Below, in pieces: positions 1 to 7,576 of a stretch of 64,000 nt of DNA. Within the stretch, counting starts at the first letter, position 1. Each line of letters starts with the position of its first letter. Below the pieces are notes generated by a model. The model did not search any database. It was given only the letters and a program-made list of their open reading frames with translations, and was not told where the DNA came from. The stretch is from Leifsonia tongyongensis (GTDB taxonomy: Bacteria > Actinomycetota > Actinomycetes > Actinomycetales > Microbacteriaceae). The translations under genes were made by a program, and so were the position numbers. The DNA lies in assembly GCF_010686705.1 (NCBI RefSeq), contig NZ_JAAGWY010000001.1:620001-684000 (forward strand), given 5' to 3'.

Positions 1-478
1 CGGGAAGGTACTTCTTGTGGTGGTGCTCAGTGCCGAGCTGCATGACGGCCGAGCCGAACAGGCCCCACTGCACGCCCGACTTGATCTGGAGCGACGGGTC
101 GGCAGCGACGAGCTCTTCGAACCCGGCGATGTTGCCGCCGTTGTCTTCCTGACCGCCGACGCTCTTCGGGAATGCGCGGTGCACCTGCCCGTTCGCCACG
201 AGGAGTTTCAGCTGCCCGAACGTACGAGCGCGCTGGTCTTTCAGGCTGAGACCTTCGACCTTCTGCATCTCAGGACGGCTCGACAGCGCCCGCGACGCAA
301 GGCGGGCTTCGGCCCAGGTGCCGAGAAGCTGGCGGCCGAGCTTCTCGACGTCGATGCGTGGCGCCGCGGAATCGATCTGTTCGGGGGTCGTGCTGTCGGC
401 GGGTTCGATCCCGGCGTCGGGCGTGGTGTCTGCCGTGGTGCCGGGCGTGGCGTTGGTTCGCGTGGCGGTGTCAACCAT
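1..478 (-). CDS. Acyl-CoA oxidase/dehydrogenase, N-terminal part (cut by window edge)
   Basis: Only the first 159 codons are present; the gene continues off the left edge. The start ATG (476-478) follows a GAAGAGG ribosome site. The first 40 or so residues are Thr/Pro/Asp-rich and likely disordered. Then comes a helical segment beginning RIDVEKLGRQLLGTWAEAR, followed by RTFGQLKLLVANGQVHRAFP, KSVGGQEDNGG, and PSLQIKSGVQWGLFGSAV. This is the N-terminal domain pattern of FAD-dependent acyl-CoA oxidases and dehydrogenases of beta-oxidation. The catalytic and FAD-binding regions are outside the window, so oxidase versus dehydrogenase is not settled here. The promoter should lie in 479-656, which also contains a small CTGTGG/CCACAG hairpin at 591-606. 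Confidence 0.85.
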   Translation of the reverse strand, partial: MVDTATRTNATPGTTADTTPDAGIEPADSTTPEQIDSAAPRIDVEKLGRQLLGTWAEARLASRALSSRPEMQKVEGLSLKDQRARTFGQLKLLVANGQVHRAFPKSVGGQEDNGGNIAGFEELVAADPSLQIKSGVQWGLFGSAVMQLGTEHHHKKYLP

Positions 479-656
479 TGTTCCTCTTCAGTGTCGAGAG
501 CAGTCTCCATCCACCGTATGACGGGGTCTCCCCAACGCGAAGTCGTCGGTGTACGGCCTACAAAAGCGGGGCGGATGCTCGCGAGCGGCACTGTGGAAAG
601 CCACAGATGGAGCACCCGAAAGTCGGCGTGACCCCACAATCGGCCCGGACGTGACA

Positions 657-709
657 AAAGGTGCGGGAAGCGGGTCTCCGGTCATCCGGAGCCTTCTTCC
701 CGCACCTTT
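657..709 (-). terminator. Hairpin terminator after the hexapeptide-repeat gene
   Basis: A perfect 14-bp inverted repeat, AAAGGTGCGGGAAG at 657-670 and its complement at 696-709, encloses a second small stem (CTCCGG/CCGGAG). It lies 20 bp past the stop of the minus-strand gene at 730-1185 and ends in A/T on both sides, so it can stop that transcript and insulate the acyl-CoA oxidase promoter. Confidence 0.75.
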
Positions 710-729
710 CGTGGGACGAGCGAGACGGG

Positions 730-1185
730 TCAGGCCGCGCGGCGCGCCTGCGGCCTCACCGGGCGCGACATCGCAGCGAGGGCCGCGCGACTCGTGGCGC
801 CGCCCTTCGGTTCGATCACGGTTCCGGCCGCGATCTGCTGATCCCTGTCGACCCGCACGCCGTTGCCGACCATGACGTCAGCGCCCAGTTTGGTATTGCT
901 GCCGATCCGTACGCCGCTTCCGACGACGCATCCTTCGCCGACGTGCACGTTCGATCCCACGAACGTGCGGTCACCGACGGTAGCTCCTTTGTCGATCCAG
1001 CTGCCTGCGCCGACCCAGCTGTCGAGCCCCACCCGTGCGTGGGCCTCCACGTACGCGGTCGCGTCGATGAACGCCGTCTCCGCAACGCGTGCGGACGGCG
1101 ACACGAGGCCACGCCCGTTGGCGTGCCTCTTGTACTTGATGATGGCGCCGGTCTCATCCTCGAGCTCTTCGATCATTCGTGCCAT
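730..1185 (-). CDS. Left-handed beta-helix (hexapeptide repeat) protein
   Basis: 151 residues. From about residue 26 to 120 the sequence shows hexapeptide periodicity with V/I/A at every sixth position (for example ARVAETAFIDATAYVEAHA, SWVGAGSWIDKGATVGD, TFVGSNVHVGEGCVVGSGV). This is the left-handed parallel beta-helix fold seen in acyltransferases and gamma-carbonic-anhydrase-like proteins. No catalytic His or metal-binding residues of a specific transferase stand out, and the protein is short, so it may be a scaffold or an acyltransferase-like protein with an unknown substrate. The start is supported by AAGGAGG at 1191-1197. It is a single gene followed by a strong hairpin. Fold assignment is firm; function is unknown. 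Confidence 0.75.
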   Translation of the reverse strand: MARMIEELEDETGAIIKYKRHANGRGLVSPSARVAETAFIDATAYVEAHARVGLDSWVGAGSWIDKGATVGDRTFVGSNVHVGEGCVVGSGVRIGSNTKLGADVMVGNGVRVDRDQQIAAGTVIEPKGGATSRAALAAMSRPVRPQARRAA

Positions 1186-1379
1186 CCCATCCTCCTTCGA
1201 GTTCGAGTCAATTCACGATCAACAAGGTAAACACCCGTTGACCCAAAAAGATTCCCTGATCCGACTACGGTTCGGCCTCGGATTCCTGACTTCGTTCCCG
1301 TCACGTCGGGGGTCGCTGCGATACTCGGAACGAAGACCCATTCAGTACGCGCAGATGCGATCGAGCACAAGGGGGCTGC

Positions 1380-1973
1380 ATGGACGAGCGCGAGATCCTG
1401 TACATCGACAGCGTCGCGGAATGGGCGGAATGGCTGGATGCGCACCACGCCGACACCGACGGCGTGCGCCTCGCCATCGTCAAGAGGAGCGCGGGCGGCA
1501 CGGCCTCATACGGCGAATACCTTGACGTCGCGCTCTGCTACGGCTGGATCGACGGGCGCCGCAATTCGCTCGACGACCAGCGCTTCCTTCAGCTGTTCAC
1601 GCCGCGCACGAAGTCGAGCATCTGGTCGGAGCGCAATCGCGAACACGTCGCGCGGCTCAGCGCCGCCGGTGCGATGCGGCCAGCCGGGCTGGCCGAAGTG
1701 GAGCGGGCGAAGGCGGATGGGCGCTGGGAGTCGGCGTATGCACCCCAGTCGACCGCCGAGGTTCCCGGGGAACTTGCTGACGCACTCGCAGGCAACACGG
1801 AGGCTGCTGCATTCTTCGAGACGCTTTCGGCTCAGAACCGGTTCGCGATCCTCTTCCGCCTCGCCAACGTGAAACGCGCTGAGACACGCACACGAAAGAT
1901 CACCGAGTACGTCGACATGCTCGCCCGCCACGAGACCATCTACCCCCAGGCCGACCGTCCGCCGAAGGCCTGA
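1380..1973 (+). CDS. YdeI/OmpD-associated family protein
   Basis: 197 residues. The opening ILYIDSVAEWAEWL, the segment LAIVKRSAGG, the motif LDVALCYGWIDGRRNSLDD followed by FLQLFTPRTKSSIWSERN, and the C-terminal FRLANVKRAETRTRKITEYVDML are hallmarks of the YdeI/OmpD-associated family (bacteriocin-protection YdeI type). The molecular role of this family is poorly defined. It is monocistronic, with a 194-bp upstream gap shared divergently with the hexapeptide-repeat gene. The ribosome site is weak (an AGGGGG run just before the ATG). Confidence 0.85.
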   Translation: MDEREILYIDSVAEWAEWLDAHHADTDGVRLAIVKRSAGGTASYGEYLDVALCYGWIDGRRNSLDDQRFLQLFTPRTKSSIWSERNREHVARLSAAGAMRPAGLAEVERAKADGRWESAYAPQSTAEVPGELADALAGNTEAAAFFETLSAQNRFAILFRLANVKRAETRTRKITEYVDMLARHETIYPQADRPPKA

Positions 1974-2012
1974 CGCCGAGCGCCGGATATGCCTCAACTC
2001 GCGAGGCGCGCG

Positions 2013-4010
2013 TCAGGGTCGCGCGGCGACCACTTCGAGCAGCGCCTCGCCGTAGGCTTCGCGCTTCTTCGCGCCGATGCCCGTGATGCCGTCGAGGTCG
2101 GAGAGGGTCGCGGGTTTCGCGGTCGCAACGGCGCGGAGGGTGGCGTCCCCGAAGACGATGTACGCCGGCACCGACTGCACTCGGGCCTGCTCAGCGCGCC
2201 AGGCTCGCAGCGCTTCGAACAGCTCGACGTCGTTCACGGCAAGGTCGTCTGCGGCGGTCGCCTTGCGGGCGCTCCGTGATGCCCGCTCAGGTCGCTCGGG
2301 TTCGCGCCGGAGGATGACGGTGCGCCCTCCGCTCAACACGTCCGCTCCCCCCGCGGTGAGCGCCAGGGTGCCGTACTCGCCCTCGGTCTTGAGCAGCTCC
2401 TGGGCGAGCAGCTGGCGAACGACGCCGCGCCATTGGCTTTCGCTGAGGTCGGACCCGATGCCCCAGGTCGCGAGCGTGTCATGGGAGAACTGGGTGACCC
2501 GCGGGGTCTGCTTGCCCCGGACGATGTCGATGAGGTGCCCGGCCCCGTACCGCTGGTTGCGCTCCCGCTGCAGGCGAACGACGGTCGAGAGGAGTTTCTG
2601 CGCCGGAACCGTGCCGTCCCAGCTCTCGGGTGGCGTGAGGCAGGTGTCGCAGTTTCCGCAGGGTTCCGCGCGCTGCCCGAAGTACCCGAGCAGGTTGACC
2701 CGGCGACACTGGACGGTCTCGCAGAGGGCGAGCATCGCGTCGAGGTGCGCGCTGAGTTTGCGCCGGTGCGCGAGATCGCCGGGCGACTCGTCGATCATGC
2801 GGCGCTGCTGCACGACGTCGTTGAGACCGTACGCGAGCCAGGCCGTCGAGGGGAGCCCGTCGCGCCCTGCGCGACCCGTCTCCTGGTAGTAGCCTTCGAC
2901 CGATTTGGGCAGGTCGACGTGTGCGACGAAGCGCACGTCGGGCTTGTCGATGCCCATGCCGAATGCGATGGTCGCGACGACGATGATGCCGTCTTCGCGG
3001 AGGAACCGCGACTGGGTGGCCGCTCTCGTCGCCGCGTCGAGGCCTGCGTGGTAGGGCAGCGCCTTGAGCCCGCGCGCGCTCAGGAACTCGGCCGTCCGCT
3101 CGACCGTGTTGCGGGAGAGCCCGTAGACGATTCCCGCGTCGGTCGGATACTCAGTGGTGATGAAGTCGAGGAGCTGGGTTCGCACCTCCGCCTTCGGCAC
3201 GATGCGGTACTGGATGTTCGGCCGGTCGAAATCCGCCACGAACTGGGCCGCGCCCTCGAGGCGCAGCCGCGACGTGATCTCGCGGTGCGTCGCCTCGGTC
3301 GCGGTCGCCGTGAGTGCGATGCGCGGCACGTCTGGCCACCGCTCGGCGAGTTCGGAGAGGGCGAGGTAGTCGGGGCGGAAGTCGTGGCCCCACTGCGAAA
3401 CACAGTGCGCTTCGTCGATGGCGAAGAGCGCGATCGTCCCCCGGTCGAGGAAGCGCTTGGTCGACTCGGACGACAGGCGCTCGGGCGCTACGTAGAGGAT
3501 GTCGAGCTCGCCCGCGATGTACGCGCGCTCGACGCGCGAGCGCTCCGCCGCATCCTGCGTCGAGTTGAGGAATGCCGCGCGCACCCCGTTGGCAAGGAGT
3601 GCGTCGACCTGGTCTTGCATCAGGGCGATGAGCGGCGAGACCACAACCCCGGTGCCTTCGCGCACCAGCGAGGGAATCTGGTAGCAGAGGCTCTTGCCGC
3701 CGCCGGTCGGCATGAGCACGACCGCGTCGCCGCCGCCGACGAGCTGGTCGATGATCGCCGCCTGCTCACCGCGGAAACTCTCGTAGCCGAAGACCGTGTG
3801 GAGGGCCTCGCCCGCAGTGGCGAACCGCGGCGGTGTCGCGCGGATCGGATGCCCCTGTGTCGCCGCGCGCGACAACCCGGACGGCGCGCCGACACCCTCG
3901 TCGAACGACGGATCGAACGACGGCTCGTACGTCGGCTCGTAGGGGGGCTCGAACTCCGGTGGGGCGTCCCGGTCGTCGGGCTCCCAGGGAAGTTCAGCGT
4001 TCCAGCTCAT
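2013..4010 (-). CDS. recQ: ATP-dependent DNA helicase RecQ
   Basis: 665 residues from the ATG at 4008-4010; a longer in-frame extension upstream lacks family similarity. A 3'-5' superfamily 2 helicase for recombination and fork repair. Visible motifs: FRGEQ zero motif (about 79), Walker A PTGGGKS (101-107), DEAH box (199-202) in the RecQ signature [18 protein letters not shown], and motif [12 protein letters not shown]. After these come the RQC zinc cysteines (CETVQC, then CGNCDTC) and a C-terminal HRDC-like domain ([18 protein letters not shown]). The first 40 residues are a low-complexity acidic tract of tandem Y/F-E/D-P units encoded by a 12-bp-like DNA repeat. It is shorter at the N-terminus and otherwise usual for RecQ. 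Confidence 0.96.
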   Translation of the reverse strand: MSWNAELPWEPDDRDAPPEFEPPYEPTYEPSFDPSFDEGVGAPSGLSRAATQGHPIRATPPRFATAGEALHTVFGYESFRGEQAAIIDQLVGGGDAVVLMPTGGGKSLCYQIPSLVREGTGVVVSPLIALMQDQVDALLANGVRAAFLNSTQDAAERSRVERAYIAGELDILYVAPERLSSESTKRFLDRGTIALFAIDEAHCVSQWGHDFRPDYLALSELAERWPDVPRIALTATATEATHREITSRLRLEGAAQFVADFDRPNIQYRIVPKAEVRTQLLDFITTEYPTDAGIVYGLSRNTVERTAEFLSARGLKALPYHAGLDAATRAATQSRFLREDGIIVVATIAFGMGIDKPDVRFVAHVDLPKSVEGYYQETGRAGRDGLPSTAWLAYGLNDVVQQRRMIDESPGDLAHRRKLSAHLDAMLALCETVQCRRVNLLGYFGQRAEPCGNCDTCLTPPESWDGTVPAQKLLSTVVRLQRERNQRYGAGHLIDIVRGKQTPRVTQFSHDTLATWGIGSDLSESQWRGVVRQLLAQELLKTEGEYGTLALTAGGADVLSGGRTVILRREPERPERASRSARKATAADDLAVNDVELFEALRAWRAEQARVQSVPAYIVFGDATLRAVATAKPATLSDLDGITGIGAKKREAYGEALLEVVAARP

Positions 4011-4085
4011 CCGTCGATCGTATCCGCAGCAACCGACGCCCGAGCGCCGCTCCCGCCGATCTGTGGAGAACGACGCCGGCAGGGT

Positions 4086-4155
4086 GTCCCCGCCAGCTCG
4101 GTACATCCCCTCCTGCTCGACGTGGCGGGGACGACGCGACGTGGCGGGCACGACG
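4086..4155. repeat. Nested palindrome, CCCGCCAGCTCG family
   Basis: Arms GTCCCCGCCA (4086-4095) and TGGCGGGGAC (4123-4132) are perfect complements. They contain the 12-mer CCCGCCAGCTCG (4089-4100) that recurs at 57625, 59776, 59797 and 59816. The right arm is followed by a second partial copy, GTGGCGGGCACGACGCG. The element lies in the divergent spacer between recQ and the EamA gene. Confidence 0.75.
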
Positions 4156-4220
4156 CGAGATGGCGCACAGACCCCAGGATGCGCAGCCCCGGGCCCCGCG
4201 CCCACCGATAGGCTCGACGG

Positions 4221-5099
4221 ATGCTCGCCCCGCTCCTCGGCTTCCTCGGCGCGCTGGCGTACGGCTCGGCCGACTTCCTCGGCGGGTTCGCCGCCAAGCG
4301 CATCAGTGCCGTGCGGGCGGCCGGCCTGTCGGCCCTCTCGGGTCTCGTCGTGCTGCTGGTCGCGCTCGCGTTCTCCGGCGGCCGCTGGAGCGCATCCGCC
4401 GTCGCATGGGGCGCCCTCTCCGGGGTGGCCGGCGCCGTCGCGCTCGCCTTGCTGTACGCGTGTCTCGCGATCGGTCCCATGAGCATCCTGTCGCCACTCA
4501 CCGCGGTCATCTCGGCCGTGGTCCCGCTTGCCTGGGGTGTGCTGAACGGCGAGCGATTCGCGCCTCTCGGCTGGTTCGCTCTCGGCCTCGCACTGGTCGC
4601 GGTCGTGCTGGTCGGGTTCGTGCCCGAGCGCGGTGCCGTGCGGCCCCGGCCCCGCGGCCTGGTGATGGCGGTCGGCTCGGGAACCTTGATCGGCGTCTTC
4701 ATCATCCTGATCGACCAGACGCCCTCCGACTCCGGTCTCGTGCCGCTGGTGGTGAACCGCGCGGTGAACGCGTCGATCATGTTCGCGACGGTCGGCGTGG
4801 TCTGGCTGGCGACACGCCGGTCGAGACGCGTTGGGGGAGCGGGCACCGCGACGACAGGTGGGTGGCGCCCCGGCCTGGTGTTCGCCGCGGCCGGTGGTGT
4901 CGTCGATGCCACGGCCAACGTCCTCCTGCTCGTCGGCCTCCGGCTCGGCGAGCTGAGCGTCATGTCGGTGCTCACGGCGCTGTACCCGGCCGGGACGATC
5001 ATCCTTGCGGCGATCGTCCTGAAAGAGCGGATCGCGCCGGTCCAGTGGGCGGGCCTGGTCCTGGCCCTCGTGGCGACCGGGATGCTCGCCGCCGCCTGA
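4221..5099 (+). CDS. EamA/DMT-family transporter
   Basis: 292 residues with about ten hydrophobic segments arranged as two EamA halves (first half ending near GFVPERG, second ending [14 protein letters not shown]). The opening [23 protein letters not shown] and the second-half motif [21 protein letters not shown] are typical of drug/metabolite transporters. An inner-membrane exporter or importer of small metabolites; the substrate cannot be read from sequence. The loop between helices near residues 200-215 is Gly/Thr-rich. It stands alone, 210 bp from divergent recQ. Confidence 0.88.
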   Translation: MLAPLLGFLGALAYGSADFLGGFAAKRISAVRAAGLSALSGLVVLLVALAFSGGRWSASAVAWGALSGVAGAVALALLYACLAIGPMSILSPLTAVISAVVPLAWGVLNGERFAPLGWFALGLALVAVVLVGFVPERGAVRPRPRGLVMAVGSGTLIGVFIILIDQTPSDSGLVPLVVNRAVNASIMFATVGVVWLATRRSRRVGGAGTATTGGWRPGLVFAAAGGVVDATANVLLLVGLRLGELSVMSVLTALYPAGTIILAAIVLKERIAPVQWAGLVLALVATGMLAAA

Positions 5100-5128
5100 T
5101 TCCCGAGCGCGGATCGCTCCGAGCGAAT

Positions 5129-5154
5129 ATAGTTAGTTCACACACAACAACTAT
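5129..5154. promoter_or_regulatory. Candidate MarR operator upstream of the MFS gene
   Basis: ATAGTT (5129-5134) and AACTAT (5149-5154) form an inverted repeat with a 14-bp A/C-rich centre, in the only AT-rich stretch of the gap. Its position just before the exporter-marR pair fits autoregulation by the MarR protein encoded at 6938. Inference from position and symmetry. Confidence 0.45.
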
Positions 5155-5184
5155 TTCGTGACGCATGTGAATTCGGAGCATTAC

Positions 5185-6924
5185 GTGGCAACGGCAACCC
5201 GCACCGGCATCTTCAACAAAGACCACCCCCACTACCGCTGGGTGGCCCTCAGCAACACCACACTCGGGATGCTGATGGCGACGGTGAACGCCTCGATCGT
5301 CCTGATCTCCCTGCCGGCGATCTTCAAGGGCATCGGCCTCGACCCGCTCCAGCCCGGCAACGTGAGCTACCTGCTCTGGATGCTCATGGGCTACATGCTC
5401 GTGACAGCGGTGCTCGTCGTCACCTTCGGACGCCTCGGCGACCAGTACGGTCGCGTGCGCATCTACAACCTCGGCTTCGTCATCTTCACCATCGCCGCCG
5501 TCGCGCTTTCGCTCGTCCCGTTCACCGGGGGACCTGGGGCCATGTGGCTGATCGTCTGGCGGTTCATCCAGGGTGTCGGTGGCGCGATGCTGTTCGCGAA
5601 CTCGACGGCGATCCTGACGGATGCATTCCCAGCCAACAAGCGCGGGTTCGCCCTCGGACTCAACCAGGTCGCCGCCATCGCCGGAAGCTTCATCGGCCTC
5701 ATCGTCGGCGGCGTCCTCGCCGCCTGGGACTGGCGTGCCGTCTTCTTCGTCAGCGTGCCGATCGGCATCATCGGCACCATCTGGTCGTACAAATCGCTGC
5801 ACGAGGTCGGCACCCGCAACCCCGGCCGCATCGACTGGCTCGGCAACGCGACCTTCGGCGTCGGTCTCGTCGCCCTCCTGACCGGCATCACCTACGGCAT
5901 CCAGCCGTACGGCGACAGCTCGACCGGCTGGGGAAACCCGTGGGTGATCGGGTCGATCGTCGGCGGGATCATCCTGCTCGTCTTCTTCGTGTACATCGAG
6001 TTGCGCGTGCCGTCACCCATGTTCAACATGCGGTTGTTCCGCATCCGTTCGTTCTCCAGCGGAATCTTCGCCGGCCTTCTCGCCGCCATCGGTCGCGGCG
6101 GCCTGCAGTTCATGCTGATCATCTGGCTGCAGGGCATCTGGCTGCCGTTGCACGGCTTCTCCTACCAGGACACACCGCTCTGGGCCGGCATCTACCTGCT
6201 GCCCATCACCATCGGGTTCCTCATCGCAGGGCCCATCTCGGGCGCGCTCTCCGACCGGTACGGCGCCCGCGGCTTCGCGACGGTCGGCCTGCTCCTGGTG
6301 GCTGCGACCTTCATCATGCTCCTGCTCATCCCGGTGAACTTCGAGTACTGGCAATTCGCGGTCATCACCGGCCTCAACGGCATCGGGTCGGGCCTGTTCA
6401 GTTCGCCCAACCGCACGTCGATCATGAACAGCGTGCCGGCAGGCGAGCGCGGCTCGGCGTCCGGGATGGCCGGCGCCGCCCTCAACGCCGGAAGCTCGCT
6501 CTCGATCGGCATCTTCTTCTCGCTCATGATCGCGGGTCTCTCGGCGGCACTGCCCTCGGCGCTCACGAACGGCCTGACGGCGCACGGGGTGCCCGGCAAT
6601 GTCGCGACGGCGGTCGGCCAGACGCCGCCGGTCGGCAGCCTGTTCGCTGCGTTCCTCGGCTACAACCCGATCCAGAGCATCCTGCAGCCGACCGGCGTGC
6701 TCGACAAACTCTCGCCCGCGAACGTGCAGGCGCTGACCGGTCACGAGTTCTTCCCGCAACTCATTTCGGGACCCTTCCACGACGGCCTCGTCGTCGTGTT
6801 CGTGGCGGCGGCGATCATGTCCGTCATCGCGGCGTTCGCGTCATTCCTCGGCGGGGCGAAGTATGTTCATGAAGAGAAGGTCGTCGAGCGGGAAGTGGAA
6901 GAGGCCAGTGCAAGCAGGGCGTAG
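5185..6924 (+). CDS. MFS multidrug transporter, DHA2 (EmrB/QacA-like)
   Basis: 579 residues, 14 predicted membrane helices. The signature GRLGDQYGRVRIYNLGFVIF (motif A), the conserved region WRFIQGVGGAMLFANSTAILTDAF (motif C region) and the length match the DHA2 14-helix drug:proton antiporters. Start choice: GTG at 5185 has GGAG six bases upstream. The earlier in-frame GTG at 5158 has no ribosome site and touches the putative operator, though it would add nine residues. The C-terminus is a short charged tail (VHEEKVVEREVEEASASRA). It is followed 13 bp later by a MarR gene, the usual efflux pump/regulator pairing. Substrates unknown. Confidence 0.9.
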   Translation: MATATRTGIFNKDHPHYRWVALSNTTLGMLMATVNASIVLISLPAIFKGIGLDPLQPGNVSYLLWMLMGYMLVTAVLVVTFGRLGDQYGRVRIYNLGFVIFTIAAVALSLVPFTGGPGAMWLIVWRFIQGVGGAMLFANSTAILTDAFPANKRGFALGLNQVAAIAGSFIGLIVGGVLAAWDWRAVFFVSVPIGIIGTIWSYKSLHEVGTRNPGRIDWLGNATFGVGLVALLTGITYGIQPYGDSSTGWGNPWVIGSIVGGIILLVFFVYIELRVPSPMFNMRLFRIRSFSSGIFAGLLAAIGRGGLQFMLIIWLQGIWLPLHGFSYQDTPLWAGIYLLPITIGFLIAGPISGALSDRYGARGFATVGLLLVAATFIMLLLIPVNFEYWQFAVITGLNGIGSGLFSSPNRTSIMNSVPAGERGSASGMAGAALNAGSSLSIGIFFSLMIAGLSAALPSALTNGLTAHGVPGNVATAVGQTPPVGSLFAAFLGYNPIQSILQPTGVLDKLSPANVQALTGHEFFPQLISGPFHDGLVVVFVAAAIMSVIAAFASFLGGAKYVHEEKVVEREVEEASASRA

Positions 6925-6937
6925 TACGGGAGAGACG

Positions 6938-7402
6938 GTGACGATGACGAAGGGCACGAGCGCCGGGCAGGTGGACCCGGACGACGACCTCGCCGGTCGC
7001 CTCGCCCTCGCGATCGGCCGCCTGAACCGGCGGATGCGGTCGTCGGCCGGCGGCCTCAGCCATGGTCAGCTGTCGGCGCTGTCGAGCATCGCGCGCAAGG
7101 GCCCGCTGCGGCCGAGCGAGCTTGCGGCGATCGAGGTCGTCGCCGCACCGACGATCACCCGGGTCGTGGCCGACCTCGAGGCGCGCGGCCTCGTCGCGCG
7201 GCAGCCCGACACGGATGACCGGCGCTCGATTCTGGTCGCGGCGACGGATGCGGGGGTCGAGCTTCTCCTGCGTGCCCGCTCGGACCGCGCGCGAGCGGTC
7301 GTGGCGCTGCTCGCCGAGCGCACGCCCGAAGAGGTGGACGCCATCCGCGCCGCCCTCACCGCCCTCGAGGCCGCCGCGAACATCGACCGGACCGATCGCT
7401 GA
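6938..7402 (+). CDS. MarR-family transcriptional regulator
   Basis: About 154 residues. The winged-helix core is visible: LSHGQLSALSSIARKGPLRPSELA, the recognition helix region EVVAAPTITRVVADLEARGLV, and the wing DTDDRRSILVAATDAG. These match MarR proteins, dimeric repressors that usually respond to phenolic or drug ligands. Starts at GTG 6938 (GGGAG five bases upstream) or ATG 6944. Co-transcribed with the preceding DHA2 exporter and probably its repressor, acting at the inverted repeat near 5129-5154. Confidence 0.9.
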   Translation: MTMTKGTSAGQVDPDDDLAGRLALAIGRLNRRMRSSAGGLSHGQLSALSSIARKGPLRPSELAAIEVVAAPTITRVVADLEARGLVARQPDTDDRRSILVAATDAGVELLLRARSDRARAVVALLAERTPEEVDAIRAALTALEAAANIDRTDR

Positions 7403-7424
7403 CCGGGCCCACCCTGACCGGCGT

Positions 7425-7482
7425 CGAGTCGTAACCAACAGAGGCGACCCGCCCGGGAATTCGGTGAGCCGGTAACGACTCG
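7425..7482. repeat. 58-bp palindromic element in a convergent spacer
   Basis: CGAGTCGTAACC (7425-7436) pairs with GGTAACGACTCG (7471-7482) with one mismatch, and imperfect pairing continues outward. It sits between the convergent marR and GH3 genes. There is no T-tract, so it is not a standard intrinsic terminator. Its length and placement match the other palindromes in this window, but I see only this one copy of its sequence type. Confidence 0.65.
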
Positions 7483-7576
7483 AGGCCGGGGTGGACTAGT
7501 AACTCACCGGGCGCAACGCGAGCTGCTCCGGCAGTGGTGACGGTGTCATCGCGGGGTCGTGAGTGCAAGGGTACGA

